A stretch of 64,000 bases of DNA from Shewanella sp. UCD-KL21 (GTDB lineage Bacteria > Pseudomonadota > Gammaproteobacteria > Enterobacterales > Shewanellaceae), in the NCBI RefSeq assembly GCF_001957135.1, contig NZ_MPHK01000008.1, positions 140,924 through 204,923 of the forward strand. Direction: 5' to 3'. Made by a program: the position numbers and the translations under genes. The notes beneath the pieces are model-generated. The model worked only from the letters and a program-made list of their open reading frames with translations, made no database searches and was not told where the DNA came from. Position 1 is the first letter of the stretch. Each line of letters opens with the position of its first letter. Positions 29,192-39,690 of the stretch are shown in pieces.

Positions 29192-30277
29192 ATGGAAGAT
29201 TTTCAACTGGTTTTGTCAATACTAGGCGCAATAGCGATTATCGCAGTATTGGTACATGGGTTTTGGTCTATTCGTAAACAACAACCTAAAACGTTAAAAG
29301 ACAACCCAATGACGGGCTTTTATAAAGGCCAAGCAGAGCAGCGTGACTCACAGGGGTTTGACGCTGATGGTATTGGTGAAGTGAGACGGGTTAAAGCTGA
29401 TGACGTTTCAGTTGAGCCTGTTATGGGACAGTCAAAAGTTAGTCCACATTTAAAGCCTAATGTAAGCAGCAACAGTCAACTTGATACTGCAGAGCTAGAA
29501 ATTACTGAAGCGGGTTCAAAAAAGGGCATTGGCCTGCAAAACCAATCAGCAGTGAATGCACAAGCGCCAAGTTATCATCCGGGTAGAAAAGATCCCGTAA
29601 TGACTACCGCTGCAACTAAGCCAGAGCCAGAGCCAGAGCCAGAGCATATACCAACCCAGCAAGCGCTGTTTGGTGAAGACTTTAATGATGAGTCTAATGA
29701 ACCGTTTATTGACAACCCTATTGAACAAACGCCAGCAGCAACAACCGCTAAAGTGAATGTGAGCCCAGCAGGGCGCACGGCAACAGCTCATCAGCCAGAA
29801 ATTCAAACTCAGGCTCAAGCATCGCACACGCCACCCGTGGCTGAACCTGTAGAAGAGCCACTTGGCGAGCCACAAGATGTATTAGTACTGCATGTGGTTG
29901 CCCGTGACGGTGAACAATTACATGGCGCCGAGCTATTACCTTGTTTGTTATCGCTTAACTTTAAATTCGGCGAGATGGATATTTTCCATCGTCATCAAGA
30001 TAATGCCGGTAATGGCAAAGTGCTATTTTCCATGGCTAATATGTTAAAGCCAGGGGTATTTGACCCTGACAATATGGAACAGTTTGCCACTCAAGGTGTG
30101 GTGTTATTTATGACATTGCCTTGTCATGGCGATTCGTTAATGAATTTTTCAATTATGCTTAATTCAGCTCAGCAACTGGCTGATGACTTAGGTGCTGAAG
30201 TGTTAGATGACAAGCGTACTGCCTGGACCGACACCAATAAGCAGGCATACTTAAGCCGAATTCGAGCCGTTTCTTAA
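29192..30277 (+). CDS. zipA: Cell division protein ZipA
   Basis: A 361-residue division protein. The N-terminus lies in the periplasm with one membrane anchor at about residues 5-24 (LVLSILGAIAIIAVLVHGF), followed by a charged stretch, a long disordered proline/glutamine-rich linker (about 60-225) with a short PEPEPEPE run, and a C-terminal FtsZ-binding domain (about 228-358; VLHVVARDGEQLHGAELLPCLLSLNFKFGEMDIFHRH). It tethers FtsZ to the membrane. Gene order smc-zipA-ligA is conserved in this group. AGGGTCACC lies just before the ATG. Confidence 0.96.
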   Translation: MEDFQLVLSILGAIAIIAVLVHGFWSIRKQQPKTLKDNPMTGFYKGQAEQRDSQGFDADGIGEVRRVKADDVSVEPVMGQSKVSPHLKPNVSSNSQLDTAELEITEAGSKKGIGLQNQSAVNAQAPSYHPGRKDPVMTTAATKPEPEPEPEHIPTQQALFGEDFNDESNEPFIDNPIEQTPAATTAKVNVSPAGRTATAHQPEIQTQAQASHTPPVAEPVEEPLGEPQDVLVLHVVARDGEQLHGAELLPCLLSLNFKFGEMDIFHRHQDNAGNGKVLFSMANMLKPGVFDPDNMEQFATQGVVLFMTLPCHGDSLMNFSIMLNSAQQLADDLGAEVLDDKRTAWTDTNKQAYLSRIRAVS

Positions 30278-30298
30278 ATTTTATTATATTTTACAATG

Positions 30299-30325
30299 AG
30301 GCCGCACTTGCGGCCTTGTTTGCTT
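30299..30325 (+). terminator. Hairpin between zipA and ligA
   Basis: Arms AGGCCGCA and TGCGGCCT with loop CT are followed by TTGTTTGCTTTTT. It lies within the 53-base zipA-ligA gap and should reduce read-through into ligA. Confidence 0.7.
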
Positions 30326-30330
30326 TTTAG

Positions 30331-32349
<2,019 letters not shown>

Positions 32350-32411
32350 ACACTTGTCATTAGTCACTATCAATTGCCTTTGACATAGCCTTAAATTATT
32401 AACAGCATAAG

Positions 32412-32448
32412 TTAAGGCTTACTTAGCATCATATTAAGTAAGCCTTAA
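32412..32448. promoter_or_regulatory. 14-bp inverted repeat upstream of DUF2919 gene
   Basis: Perfect arms TTAAGGCTTACTTA and TAAGTAAGCCTTAA enclose nine bases. There is no U tract after it, so it is not a classical terminator; it lies 20 bases before the GTG start of the next gene and could be a leader hairpin or operator. Confidence 0.6.
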
Positions 32449-32468
32449 CCCAATAAACTGGATACCCT

Positions 32469-33125
32469 GTGAATTTTAGCAATATCACTTGGCTTGACGA
32501 CAAGGGCCACATAAAACCGCCGATATTTTTGTATTTAATGCTGATCTTTCTCGCCCGTGGTTGGTGTGTCTTTATTGCATCGTTAACCCAATTTAACGAT
32601 CGCACTGGGCTGGTGAGACTATTTTATCCCGAAAAAAGCGATTTTTTACTGGCATTAGCGAGCGGGGTTGGTGCGGTCATTATTTATGGATTAGTGATTG
32701 CTGAGCGAAAACGCAGCCCACAGGTATTAAGGCCGTTATTTAATCAGATTAAGTACATTCTATGGCTACTGCTGATTGTTGATGCTTTATTGCTTAGCCA
32801 ACGCTTGGTGCACGATCATTTTGTTTTCAAAGTCAGCTTTGCCCTTGATGCATTATTTATCTTTTGGTCAGCTATTTATTTATTAAAATCAAAACGATTG
32901 CAGCATTATTTTAAAGATTGGCAAAATGAAGCCGATTATATGGCTGTAGAAGCTGAACTTGCCATGGAAAAAGAACAACAAGATGCTCAACTTTATGAGC
33001 CAGATGAGCAGTCACAAGCCGCGCAGCACACTCAAAAGATTGTTGAGTCAGCCAAACATAATCGAGCCGTGTCTAATAAAGTTATTGCAACTGAAATAAA
33101 CGATCCGACAAAGGCGAATAAGTAA
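32469..33125 (+). CDS. DUF2919 inner-membrane protein
   Basis: A 218-residue membrane protein with four hydrophobic segments (about 17-37, 58-78, 97-113 and 121-141) and a hydrophilic C-terminal tail of about 70 residues rich in Glu, Gln and Lys. The opening WLDDKGHIKPPIFLYLMLIFLARGW is the hallmark of DUF2919 (YfeZ-like). The start is a GTG at 32469 with GGA about eight bases upstream. Function unknown. Confidence 0.82.
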   Translation: MNFSNITWLDDKGHIKPPIFLYLMLIFLARGWCVFIASLTQFNDRTGLVRLFYPEKSDFLLALASGVGAVIIYGLVIAERKRSPQVLRPLFNQIKYILWLLLIVDALLLSQRLVHDHFVFKVSFALDALFIFWSAIYLLKSKRLQHYFKDWQNEADYMAVEAELAMEKEQQDAQLYEPDEQSQAAQHTQKIVESAKHNRAVSNKVIATEINDPTKANK

Positions 33126-33179
33126 AACATATTAAGTCATAGTAGCTGGCATAAATAAAAACCAATACCAGCGGCTGCT

Positions 33180-34409
33180 ATGGCGGTTAAAAAGGATCTT
33201 ATCTTGGCTAAAGTAGTGGCTAAAACTGAGCCTATCAATATACCGTTATCACAGCTGGTGGTCGGTATGACGGTAAAACTGCCGTTGTCGTGGTTTAATA
33301 ATCCGTTTTTTCGCAATAAAGTACCGATCAGCTCCCAAGCAGAAATTGAACTGATTAATAGCCTCGACATTAACTATGTCACTGTGATTGAAGGCCACCA
33401 TTTATTTGTAGAGCCCGTTATCAGTCAACCTGTGGTTGCTGCAGAAGTGGCCCCCGCGTTTGATATTACCGCCATAATCAAAAAGTCAGTAACTACAAGT
33501 CGAGTTCGCTTCAGTAAAGCCAGCAGTAATCTTCGCCCCGCATTTAGTAAAGTCATTAGCGATCCGCCAGTATCACATCGAGAAGCAGCGACAGTCGTGG
33601 AGTTACTATTAAGCCATTTACATGAAACCAAACAGCCACAAATTGGATTAGTTAACTGCGCAGATAAAGAAATAAACATGGCTCAGCACGGGATCTCAGT
33701 TGCTGTGTTATCCATTTTAATAGGGCACAACCTTGAGTTAGCCCCTGCGCAAATGCGAGATCTTGCCTTAGGTTGTATGTTCCATGATATTGGCAAATTA
33801 AAAATACCTGATGCCATACGCCGCAAACGCATTGATTTAACTAGCCACGAGCTAAACTATATAAAGACCCATCCCAATATCGGCTATGAAATGCTAGATA
33901 GAAGTGGTTTATTCCCTAAAGCCATGTTGGATATTGTGCTACATCATCATGAGTATATTGATGGTAGTGGTTACCCTAATAAACTCACCAAACAGCACAT
34001 TCCTTTATTGACCCAAATCGCGATACTAGCCAATGACTATACGTTATTGTTAGAGCGCACTGGCTCACCACAACTGGCATTAGGCACCTTATTTAAAAGC
34101 CGCGCTGATAAACATGATAAAGCCTTAATTGGCATACTCGTGAAGACGTTAGGGGTTTTTCCACCGGGCTCCATTGTTAAGTTGTCCGATGGCAGTATCG
34201 CCAAGGTAATGATGACATCAACCGCCTCTAAGCAGCCCCATGTAGTTAGTTGCTCAGCTCATGGCACTCAGGCCAGTTTTAGATGCTTAATTGATGAAGG
34301 GGTAACGATTGTTGAGACGGTAAAACTAGAGGCCTTATCAGAAAAACTAGCTAACTTGCTAGAAGTTCACGCCCCTGTATGTTTTTATGTTTGTCATATG
34401 AATGATTAA
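33180..34409 (+). CDS. HD-GYP domain protein, putative cyclic-di-GMP phosphodiesterase
   Basis: A 409-residue protein. The N-terminal 90 residues resemble DUF3391, followed by an HD-GYP domain at about 150-330 with the metal and motif residues HD (H202, D203 in FHDIGK) and HHH(E) at 255-258 followed by D261GSGYP, which is the GYP signature. It should hydrolyse c-di-GMP, possibly in the cytoplasm as no membrane segment is seen. The C-terminal part has no known domain that I can name. Start is uncertain: ATG 33180 has a weak ribosome site, while in-frame TTG 33204 has AAGGA at an ideal distance. Next gene starts 30 bases later. Confidence 0.88.
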   Translation: MAVKKDLILAKVVAKTEPINIPLSQLVVGMTVKLPLSWFNNPFFRNKVPISSQAEIELINSLDINYVTVIEGHHLFVEPVISQPVVAAEVAPAFDITAIIKKSVTTSRVRFSKASSNLRPAFSKVISDPPVSHREAATVVELLLSHLHETKQPQIGLVNCADKEINMAQHGISVAVLSILIGHNLELAPAQMRDLALGCMFHDIGKLKIPDAIRRKRIDLTSHELNYIKTHPNIGYEMLDRSGLFPKAMLDIVLHHHEYIDGSGYPNKLTKQHIPLLTQIAILANDYTLLLERTGSPQLALGTLFKSRADKHDKALIGILVKTLGVFPPGSIVKLSDGSIAKVMMTSTASKQPHVVSCSAHGTQASFRCLIDEGVTIVETVKLEALSEKLANLLEVHAPVCFYVCHMND

Positions 34410-34439
34410 TTTTAGCGCTTTTTAACCCGTGGGATTTTC

Positions 34440-35261
34440 ATGAACAGTATTGCAATTATTGGCTGTGGTTGGTTTGGCCTGCCATTAGCGACAAGGCTAG
34501 TTAAACAAGGTTATCAGGTCAGCGGCACTAAGCGAACTCAAGCCGGTTGTGAGCATTTATCCTCACTGGGTATTGATGCTTATAAGCTAGATTTAAGTGA
34601 GCAAGACATTGATGCAACACAGCTTGATGGCTTACTTGAAGCCGATGCGCTAATTATTAATATCCCGCCGGGGCTGCGCCGAGGTGAAACTCATTATCTT
34701 GAGCATATAAAAACCTTGGTCAACGTGATCGCACCGCGCCAATATCAGCGGGTGATTTTTATCAGTACCACTGGGGTTTATCCTGCTGAAAATCGCATTA
34801 TGACCGAAGCGGATGCAGTGGCAAATGATGATAAAAGTGCAATATTATTGGCGGCGGAGTCGTTAATTGCTGCAATGGAGAATGCTTGCATCGTGCGCTT
34901 TGCAGGCTTAATTGGCCCCAAACGTCATCCGGGTAAATTTTTTGCAGCTAAAACCGATGTTAGCGGCGCGAATGTGGCGGTTAATTTAGTTCATCTTGAT
35001 GATTGCATTCAGGCTATGGAGGCCATATTAGCGGCGACGAGTTCAGGGCAAAATGTGTCGAGCTATTACAATTTAACCGCGCCGAGTCATCCTACTCGCG
35101 CTGAGTTTTACCAAGCGGCAGCTGCTGACTTGGGCTTAGCCGCGCCGCAATTTAATCAAACTCAATTAGCCAGTAAAGTAATAAATGGAGATTTGATTTG
35201 CCAACAGCTTAATTTCAACTATATTCATCCCGATCCGCTAAAAATGCTAGCAGCTTGTTAA
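34440..35261 (+). CDS. NAD(P)-binding SDR/YeeZ-like protein
   Basis: A 273-residue Rossmann-fold protein. It starts with the nucleotide-binding motif IIGCGWFGLPLA (GxGxxG variant) and continues with GTKRTQ, the segment INIPPGLRRGETHYLEHI, ISTTGVYP and a C-terminal region typical of YeeZ-type reductases of the extended SDR group. The catalytic YxxxK is not visible, so it may be a reductase of unusual type. It follows the HD-GYP gene with a 30-base gap, probably on one transcript. GGGA lies eight bases before the ATG. Substrate unknown. Confidence 0.82.
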   Translation: MNSIAIIGCGWFGLPLATRLVKQGYQVSGTKRTQAGCEHLSSLGIDAYKLDLSEQDIDATQLDGLLEADALIINIPPGLRRGETHYLEHIKTLVNVIAPRQYQRVIFISTTGVYPAENRIMTEADAVANDDKSAILLAAESLIAAMENACIVRFAGLIGPKRHPGKFFAAKTDVSGANVAVNLVHLDDCIQAMEAILAATSSGQNVSSYYNLTAPSHPTRAEFYQAAAADLGLAAPQFNQTQLASKVINGDLICQQLNFNYIHPDPLKMLAAC

Positions 35262-35349
35262 TTGCTAACTCGTTAGTGGCGAGATGGTTGGTATTAAGCA
35301 GTGATCAGGTATAATGCAGCCCATATTTATGATTAAAGGCCAAAATTGA

Positions 35350-35583
35350 ATGAGCAGCCAAGTTGCAGAATTCGCACTTTTGAGTGGCGATGAGTTTGTT
35401 GAGTTATATAAAGTATTAAAAGTACAAGGTTTAGTCGACGGTGGCGGTGCAGCTAAGCATGTCATCTCTGAAGGCTTAGTCACAGTAAACAACGAAGTTG
35501 ACACACGTAAGCGTAAAAAGTGTGTCGTTGGTGATGTCATTGAATTTAATGGCGAGAAAATTCAAATTGTTGCCACAGCATAA
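35350..35583 (+). CDS. ybcJ: S4-domain RNA-binding protein, YbcJ type
   Basis: A 77-residue S4-fold protein, with the core (about 12-75) including LYKVLKVQGLVDGGGAAKHVISEGLVTVNNEVDTRKRKK. S4 domains bind structured RNA; this size and the pattern VxGGGxAK fit the YbcJ family. The next gene, rraB, follows ten bases after the stop codon, so the two are likely co-transcribed; rraB also concerns RNA metabolism. Confidence 0.88.
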   Translation: MSSQVAEFALLSGDEFVELYKVLKVQGLVDGGGAAKHVISEGLVTVNNEVDTRKRKKCVVGDVIEFNGEKIQIVATA

Positions 35584-35593
35584 GGATACAAGC

Positions 35594-35986
35594 ATGCAAT
35601 TCCCTGATGATGACAATGGTAAAATGTTAGCGGCTATGGCTGAGTCTGGTATTGACTTAACTGTAGCGCTTGATGTTGATTTCTTTTTGATTTTTGATGA
35701 TCAACGCGATGCAGAATCAGCATTAGAAGCACTTGCTACAATGGGCTCAAATGGTGAGTTAGAGCTTAACTTTAGCGAAGAAATCGAAAAGTGGGAGCTG
35801 ATTGTTTGTTTAAACATGGTGCCGACTTATGATGACTTAGTGGCTAAAGAGCTTGAGTTAAACACCTTTGCCCAAGAGTTTGATGGCATGACCGATGGAT
35901 GGGGCGTAATGCAACATCAAGAAGGTGATGACGAGTTTGCTGATGATGAGCATCAATGTGACGACAACTGCTCACACACCCACTAG
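35594..35986 (+). CDS. rraB: Ribonuclease E inhibitor RraB
   Basis: A 130-residue acidic protein of the RraB family, which binds RNase E and changes its target choice. The pattern LDVDFFLIFDDQRDAESALEALA, the middle strand KWELIVCLNMVPTYDDLV and the conserved DGWGVM before an acidic tail (DDEFADDEHQCDDNCSHTH) fit it. The tail has a Cys/His-rich end (CDDNCSHTH) that might bind metal. The ATG at 35594 is chosen because AAGGA is seven bases upstream; an ORF extends upstream without a ribosome site and overlaps ybcJ. A terminator follows. Confidence 0.88.
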   Translation: MQFPDDDNGKMLAAMAESGIDLTVALDVDFFLIFDDQRDAESALEALATMGSNGELELNFSEEIEKWELIVCLNMVPTYDDLVAKELELNTFAQEFDGMTDGWGVMQHQEGDDEFADDEHQCDDNCSHTH

Positions 35987-36010
35987 TTAGCCTGTTAAAA
36001 TATTGAAAAC

Positions 36011-36037
36011 AAAAACCACCATTTAGGTGGTTTTTTT
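36011..36037 (+). terminator. Terminator after rraB
   Basis: Stem ACCACC/GGTGGT with loop ATTTA, flanked by A5 on the left and T7 on the right. Confidence 0.92.
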
Positions 36038-36117
36038 GTGTCTTTTTAATATAGGATGGAGCCATATGCAGTTAAGGGAAGTTAATATCCCGCAGTATTC
36101 ATGGAGTCGCATTTTCA

Positions 36118-38103
36118 ATGGCAAGACACATTAGTTTTGGTACCCCAGTCAATGATGCCGAGCGCTGGGCATTTTCGCTTTTATCTGACGAACTTCCTGA
36201 AGATTATCTCCTCTTAACCAATGTTGAAATTCCTACCCACACTGGCCAAGCAATGGAGGTCGACGCCTTAGTTGTCGGCGAGTTTGGTGTGTATGTGGTT
36301 GACGTAAAAGGCTACATTGGTCGCTTAAATGCGGGTTTACATGCATGGTCACTGGATGGTCGTCATGTGGACAATAGTTTGTCCAAAGCCAATTATGTCG
36401 CCCGAGTATTAGCGGGTAAATTAAAGAACAAAATTCCAGTGGGCGTTTATGCCCCTTGGTGTCAGGGCATGGTGTTTGTTACCGGCCGTAAAGGCGAAGA
36501 AATCCTAGTTGAAAAAGATACCGGTAAACTGAGCATTTATACTCCAGCAAAAATCATCGCCGCGTTAACCAAAGAGTGGGGCTTAACGGCGCCACATATT
36601 CATCCTGTGACCCAGACTCAAAAAGAAATGGTATTAGATACCATAGGTCAGGTGGCATTAGTTGAGCAACGTAACAACAAAATTCAAGACTTCATTAAGC
36701 TCAAATGTTTATTCCTACAACAAGGCTTAGAAGTCTGGCAATCAGAATACAATCCGGGTGGCTGGACTGCGCCATGGCTTTTAAAAATACTGGTGACCAG
36801 TGAGTTTGAAGACAGTATCGATGCCAATTATCACGAGCAAAAATTGCGTGATGAATTTAAACGGATTCAGTCACTGTCAGGTTGTAGCTGCGTGCCTTTT
36901 TGCGCGCCACTAATCCAAGATGGTGAGCAAGTAGTATTACCCATTAGAATGCCCCGTGGCGTGCCACTGAATATTTTTGATATTGGGCAGCAAACCACTT
37001 ATCAGCTGTTAGAAATTCTGCGCCGCAGTGTCACTGGCTTACAGCAAATCCATCGCCGCGGTTACACCATAGGAGGCTGGGAAGATAATTGTATATTTAT
37101 CTCCGATGACGCAGACGTTGAATTTATTGATATTAAAGATTCACTTAATACCAGTGAAGATATACAAGCTTATGCTAAGGCCTTTTTAGATTTAGCTGAA
37201 AAAACCCTACAACCGCGCATTTATCAATGGTATCGCGCAGCAGCCAATGGCACTACCATTGACCTTGACGCGATTCGATGTGATTTGTCTGCAGTTATCG
37301 ATTTAGGCGTGTGTGACACTTTACCGCACAAAATCGTTATCGAACGTGGCGCAGTGGTTGATCATCATTACCGCCTCGATCGCTTTATCTCGGCAACGCC
37401 CCGCAGCCAGCTATGGCGAGCATTGCATTTACAAGGCAACTTCCCATGCTGCGTGAGTATCTATCAAGATGTGGATAACCAATGGCACACCCTGAGTAAT
37501 ATTTATCGCAGCTTGACTAAAATTTATCATCCTCATGTTGAGCGTGTGCTGGCATTTGGGCAATTACCGCAGTCAGATGATTTATTTATTGCCAGAGATT
37601 GGGTTCAAGGGGTCGCACTAGATGAAGTGGCCACAATACAAGTGGGTCAACCAAGGTTGTGGTTTATTCAACTATTAACAGCACTGCAATACTTGCACAG
37701 TTTAGATATTCACCATGGCGCTATTTGTCCTAAAAATATCATTTGCCGAGACGGTAAAGCCACTTTAGTGAACTTTGGTATTGGCTCTGATATTGCTGCC
37801 AGTCATTACGCTGCGCAATATGCCGATCCCACTATGTGGTCTGTGGAAGGTGATGCAGAAAAAGATTTATACGGTTTAGTGGCAAGCTTTGTCGATGCTA
37901 TCTCTCCTGAGTCAATCAAACAGGGGAGCGGCGCAGATGCCATGATTAACGCCTTAATGAGCTTTGATAAGCAGTGGCTTGGCGAAGGCTTTTTTGAGGC
38001 TTGTTTAAGTATTTTGAAATTTGAATTTCGTATTGTTCCCAACCGCAGTTATGCCGAGCAGTTAGGGCTCGATGAAGCAGAGTATCAAAACTCTGGCTTG
38101 TAG
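36118..38103 (+). CDS. NERD-domain protein with degenerate protein-kinase-like domains
   Basis: A 661-residue protein. Residues about 9-130 are a NERD nuclease-like domain: Glu15, Asp49 (MEVDALVV), Asp62 and Lys64 (VVDVKG) give the PD-(D/E)xK pattern. Two kinase-like regions follow. The first, about 190-380, has only a weak trace (IHRRGYTIGGWEDNC, EFIDIKD). The second, about 420-640, is clearer: YRLDRFI nucleotide-binding strand, HHGAICPKNII (532-542) at the HRD site and NFG (552-554) at the DFG site. The usual beta-3 lysine seems to be replaced by Tyr449 and the HRD Asp is missing, so the second looks like a pseudokinase. The build recalls PglW of BREX/Pgl systems (NERD plus kinase) but no other defence gene is near. 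Function unknown. GGAG lies 11 bases before the ATG. Confidence 0.82.
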   Translation: MARHISFGTPVNDAERWAFSLLSDELPEDYLLLTNVEIPTHTGQAMEVDALVVGEFGVYVVDVKGYIGRLNAGLHAWSLDGRHVDNSLSKANYVARVLAGKLKNKIPVGVYAPWCQGMVFVTGRKGEEILVEKDTGKLSIYTPAKIIAALTKEWGLTAPHIHPVTQTQKEMVLDTIGQVALVEQRNNKIQDFIKLKCLFLQQGLEVWQSEYNPGGWTAPWLLKILVTSEFEDSIDANYHEQKLRDEFKRIQSLSGCSCVPFCAPLIQDGEQVVLPIRMPRGVPLNIFDIGQQTTYQLLEILRRSVTGLQQIHRRGYTIGGWEDNCIFISDDADVEFIDIKDSLNTSEDIQAYAKAFLDLAEKTLQPRIYQWYRAAANGTTIDLDAIRCDLSAVIDLGVCDTLPHKIVIERGAVVDHHYRLDRFISATPRSQLWRALHLQGNFPCCVSIYQDVDNQWHTLSNIYRSLTKIYHPHVERVLAFGQLPQSDDLFIARDWVQGVALDEVATIQVGQPRLWFIQLLTALQYLHSLDIHHGAICPKNIICRDGKATLVNFGIGSDIAASHYAAQYADPTMWSVEGDAEKDLYGLVASFVDAISPESIKQGSGADAMINALMSFDKQWLGEGFFEACLSILKFEFRIVPNRSYAEQLGLDEAEYQNSGL

Positions 38104-38157
38104 TCATCGCGATATAACCATTGAGGCTTATGTCTAAGATGTTTGCACCAAAAGCCG

Positions 38158-38180
38158 ATATAAGCCGTATTGGCTTATAT
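38158..38180. promoter_or_regulatory. Inverted repeat before GNAT gene
   Basis: Perfect 9-bp arms ATATAAGCC and GGCTTATAT flank GTATT. It lies between the NERD gene and the acetyltransferase gene; it has no U tract, so it is a hairpin or operator rather than a terminator. Confidence 0.55.
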
Positions 38181-38208
38181 GACTCAAGGATAATGTAAGA
38201 GGGATACC

Positions 38209-38676
38209 ATGAATATTAAACGCATTACTGCGGAACGACTTGATGATGTTTTGCCTCTTTTTAGCCAATATATGCATTTTTACGGGGTTGAGTTACCCGT
38301 GACTGAGTATGCTAGCTTTTTGCTGGAGCGCTTAAATAATCAAGAAGCGTTTATTTTTGGGGCTTACACTGAAACTGATACAGCGATTGGCTTTGTGCTC
38401 AATTATCAGAGCTTTTCATCCACAGAGCTAGGCAAAGTATTGCTGTTAAATGATCTTTTTGTTGAGCCAGATTATCGAAATCAAGGCGCAGCTCATTTGC
38501 TTATCCAATGCTCTATTGAATTAGCTCGCGGTATTCAAGCCGTAAGGGTTGATTTAAGCACCGCTAAAGTGAATTTTCCCGCACAATCAGTCTATGAGAA
38601 AATTGGCTTTGTCAAAGACAGCCGCTTTTTTTCGTATAGCTTGTCGGTAAAAGATCATCCTTTGCTAAATAAATAG
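38209..38676 (+). CDS. GNAT-family N-acetyltransferase
   Basis: A 155-residue GNAT enzyme. The acetyl-CoA-binding motif is DLFVEPDYRNQGAAHLLI, with RNQGAA in the place of R/QxxGxG/A. Motif B follows with VYEKIGFV. Substrate unknown. It uses GAGGG upstream of ATG 38209. It follows the NERD gene by 105 bases on the same strand. Confidence 0.88.
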   Translation: MNIKRITAERLDDVLPLFSQYMHFYGVELPVTEYASFLLERLNNQEAFIFGAYTETDTAIGFVLNYQSFSSTELGKVLLLNDLFVEPDYRNQGAAHLLIQCSIELARGIQAVRVDLSTAKVNFPAQSVYEKIGFVKDSRFFSYSLSVKDHPLLNK

Positions 38677-39070
38677 GCACAAGTGATGTGGAGCTTAGCG
38701 TGACTTTATCATTTTCTTGCTGGTGATTTTAACTCCAACGGCATTTCTTGGCTGATAAACTCGAACAATACCGCGCCCCCATAAAGCCCATCAGTTTTTA
38801 GGCATGACACCACTTAAGACCTTTATGAGTAATTAAGAGCTTTCTGAGTAATGATGTGATTAATAAACCCGAATATCGATAGCGATGTTGGCCGATATAA
38901 AGCCTATTTAAGCGGCCTATCTGAAGGGTAAAATCATCGTCAGTATTCTTATACTACACTTGAGTCATACAAATTAGCTTATGGTAGGGTCATATCCTTC
39001 ATATGGGATTTATTCAATTACAGTAAGTTAATTAAAATAGCTGTAACTTACGATATTGAGGCGACAACCG
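38677..39070. other. Intergenic spacer, 394 bp
   Basis: No strong ORF. On the minus strand a 33-codon open stretch near 38700-38810 exists but has no usable start signal. The promoter of the small secreted protein is expected here; GAGG at 39058-39061 is its ribosome site. Confidence 0.5.
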
Positions 39071-39424
39071 ATGAGCACATTTAAGAAAGTACTACTTGTT
39101 TCAACTTTAAGCATGGCGACGTTAACAGGTATGGCTCATGCTAGCGATTTATCATGCACCGTTGCTGGTGGCGATGATATCACTATGGCTAATATTGATA
39201 TTTTACGTTCAAATGAACCCGTGGTTAACATTGATGGCTATAAATCGCCGATTTTAAGTAATATTTATCGCATCGATGCCGTTGATGGCCAGGACATCAG
39301 CGAAACCCCCACTTACCTGTTATACAATCATTACCCGCTAGCTGATCATAAGTTATATGCCAAGGTTCAAGTGCACGGTGAAGAGGCTGTTACTGGTTAC
39401 TGCATTGTGACGGGTGAAATCTAA
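39071..39424 (+). CDS. Small secreted protein of unknown function
   Basis: A 117-residue protein with a clear signal peptide (FKKVLLVSTLSMATLTGMAHA, cleavage after A24 or so) and a short mature domain of alternating strands. Two cysteines of the mature part (SCTV near the start and YCIV near the end) would pair in the periplasm. The ATG at 39071 has GAGG at the right spacing; an in-frame TTG 15 bases upstream is less likely since it overlaps this ribosome site. No family recognised. Its stop codon begins a tandem-repeat array. Confidence 0.78.
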   Translation: MSTFKKVLLVSTLSMATLTGMAHASDLSCTVAGGDDITMANIDILRSNEPVVNIDGYKSPILSNIYRIDAVDGQDISETPTYLLYNHYPLADHKLYAKVQVHGEEAVTGYCIVTGEI

Positions 39425-39485
39425 GCTAGTACAGCTAAGCGAGTACATCGAAGCGAGTACATCTAAGCGAGTACATCTAAGCTAT
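39421..39485. repeat. 14-bp tandem repeat after the secreted protein gene
   Basis: The unit CTAAGCGAGTACAT repeats about 4.5 times with few changes. The first copy includes the stop codon (39422-39424) of the gene. An unrelated 9-bp inverted repeat TAGATTATC/GATAATCTA follows at 39502-39524. Confidence 0.85.
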
Positions 39486-39690
39486 TGCTATCTTTTGTCG
39501 CTAGATTATCAAACCGATAATCTAACGACATATTAGTGAACCCATAACCTTGTATTGTGTTCGACTTTGAATAATCATTTTAAACATTTCTGTCGATGTT
39601 AAGCGCTGCGGCTTAAAACCCTAGGCGGTAATCCTCCGGCTCGATTAAAATGCTTGGCTCTCTAAATCTAATCGACAAATCTATCTTGCT

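Noticed and set aside
36118..38676. Phage-defence island around the NERD protein
   Set aside because: The neighbours are rraB and a GNAT enzyme; no methylase, helicase or other defence partner lies close by.
38700..38815. Open stretch of about 33 codons on the minus strand
   Set aside because: It looks protein-like in part but has no ATG start or ribosome site and sits in a spacer; too little to call a gene or relic.
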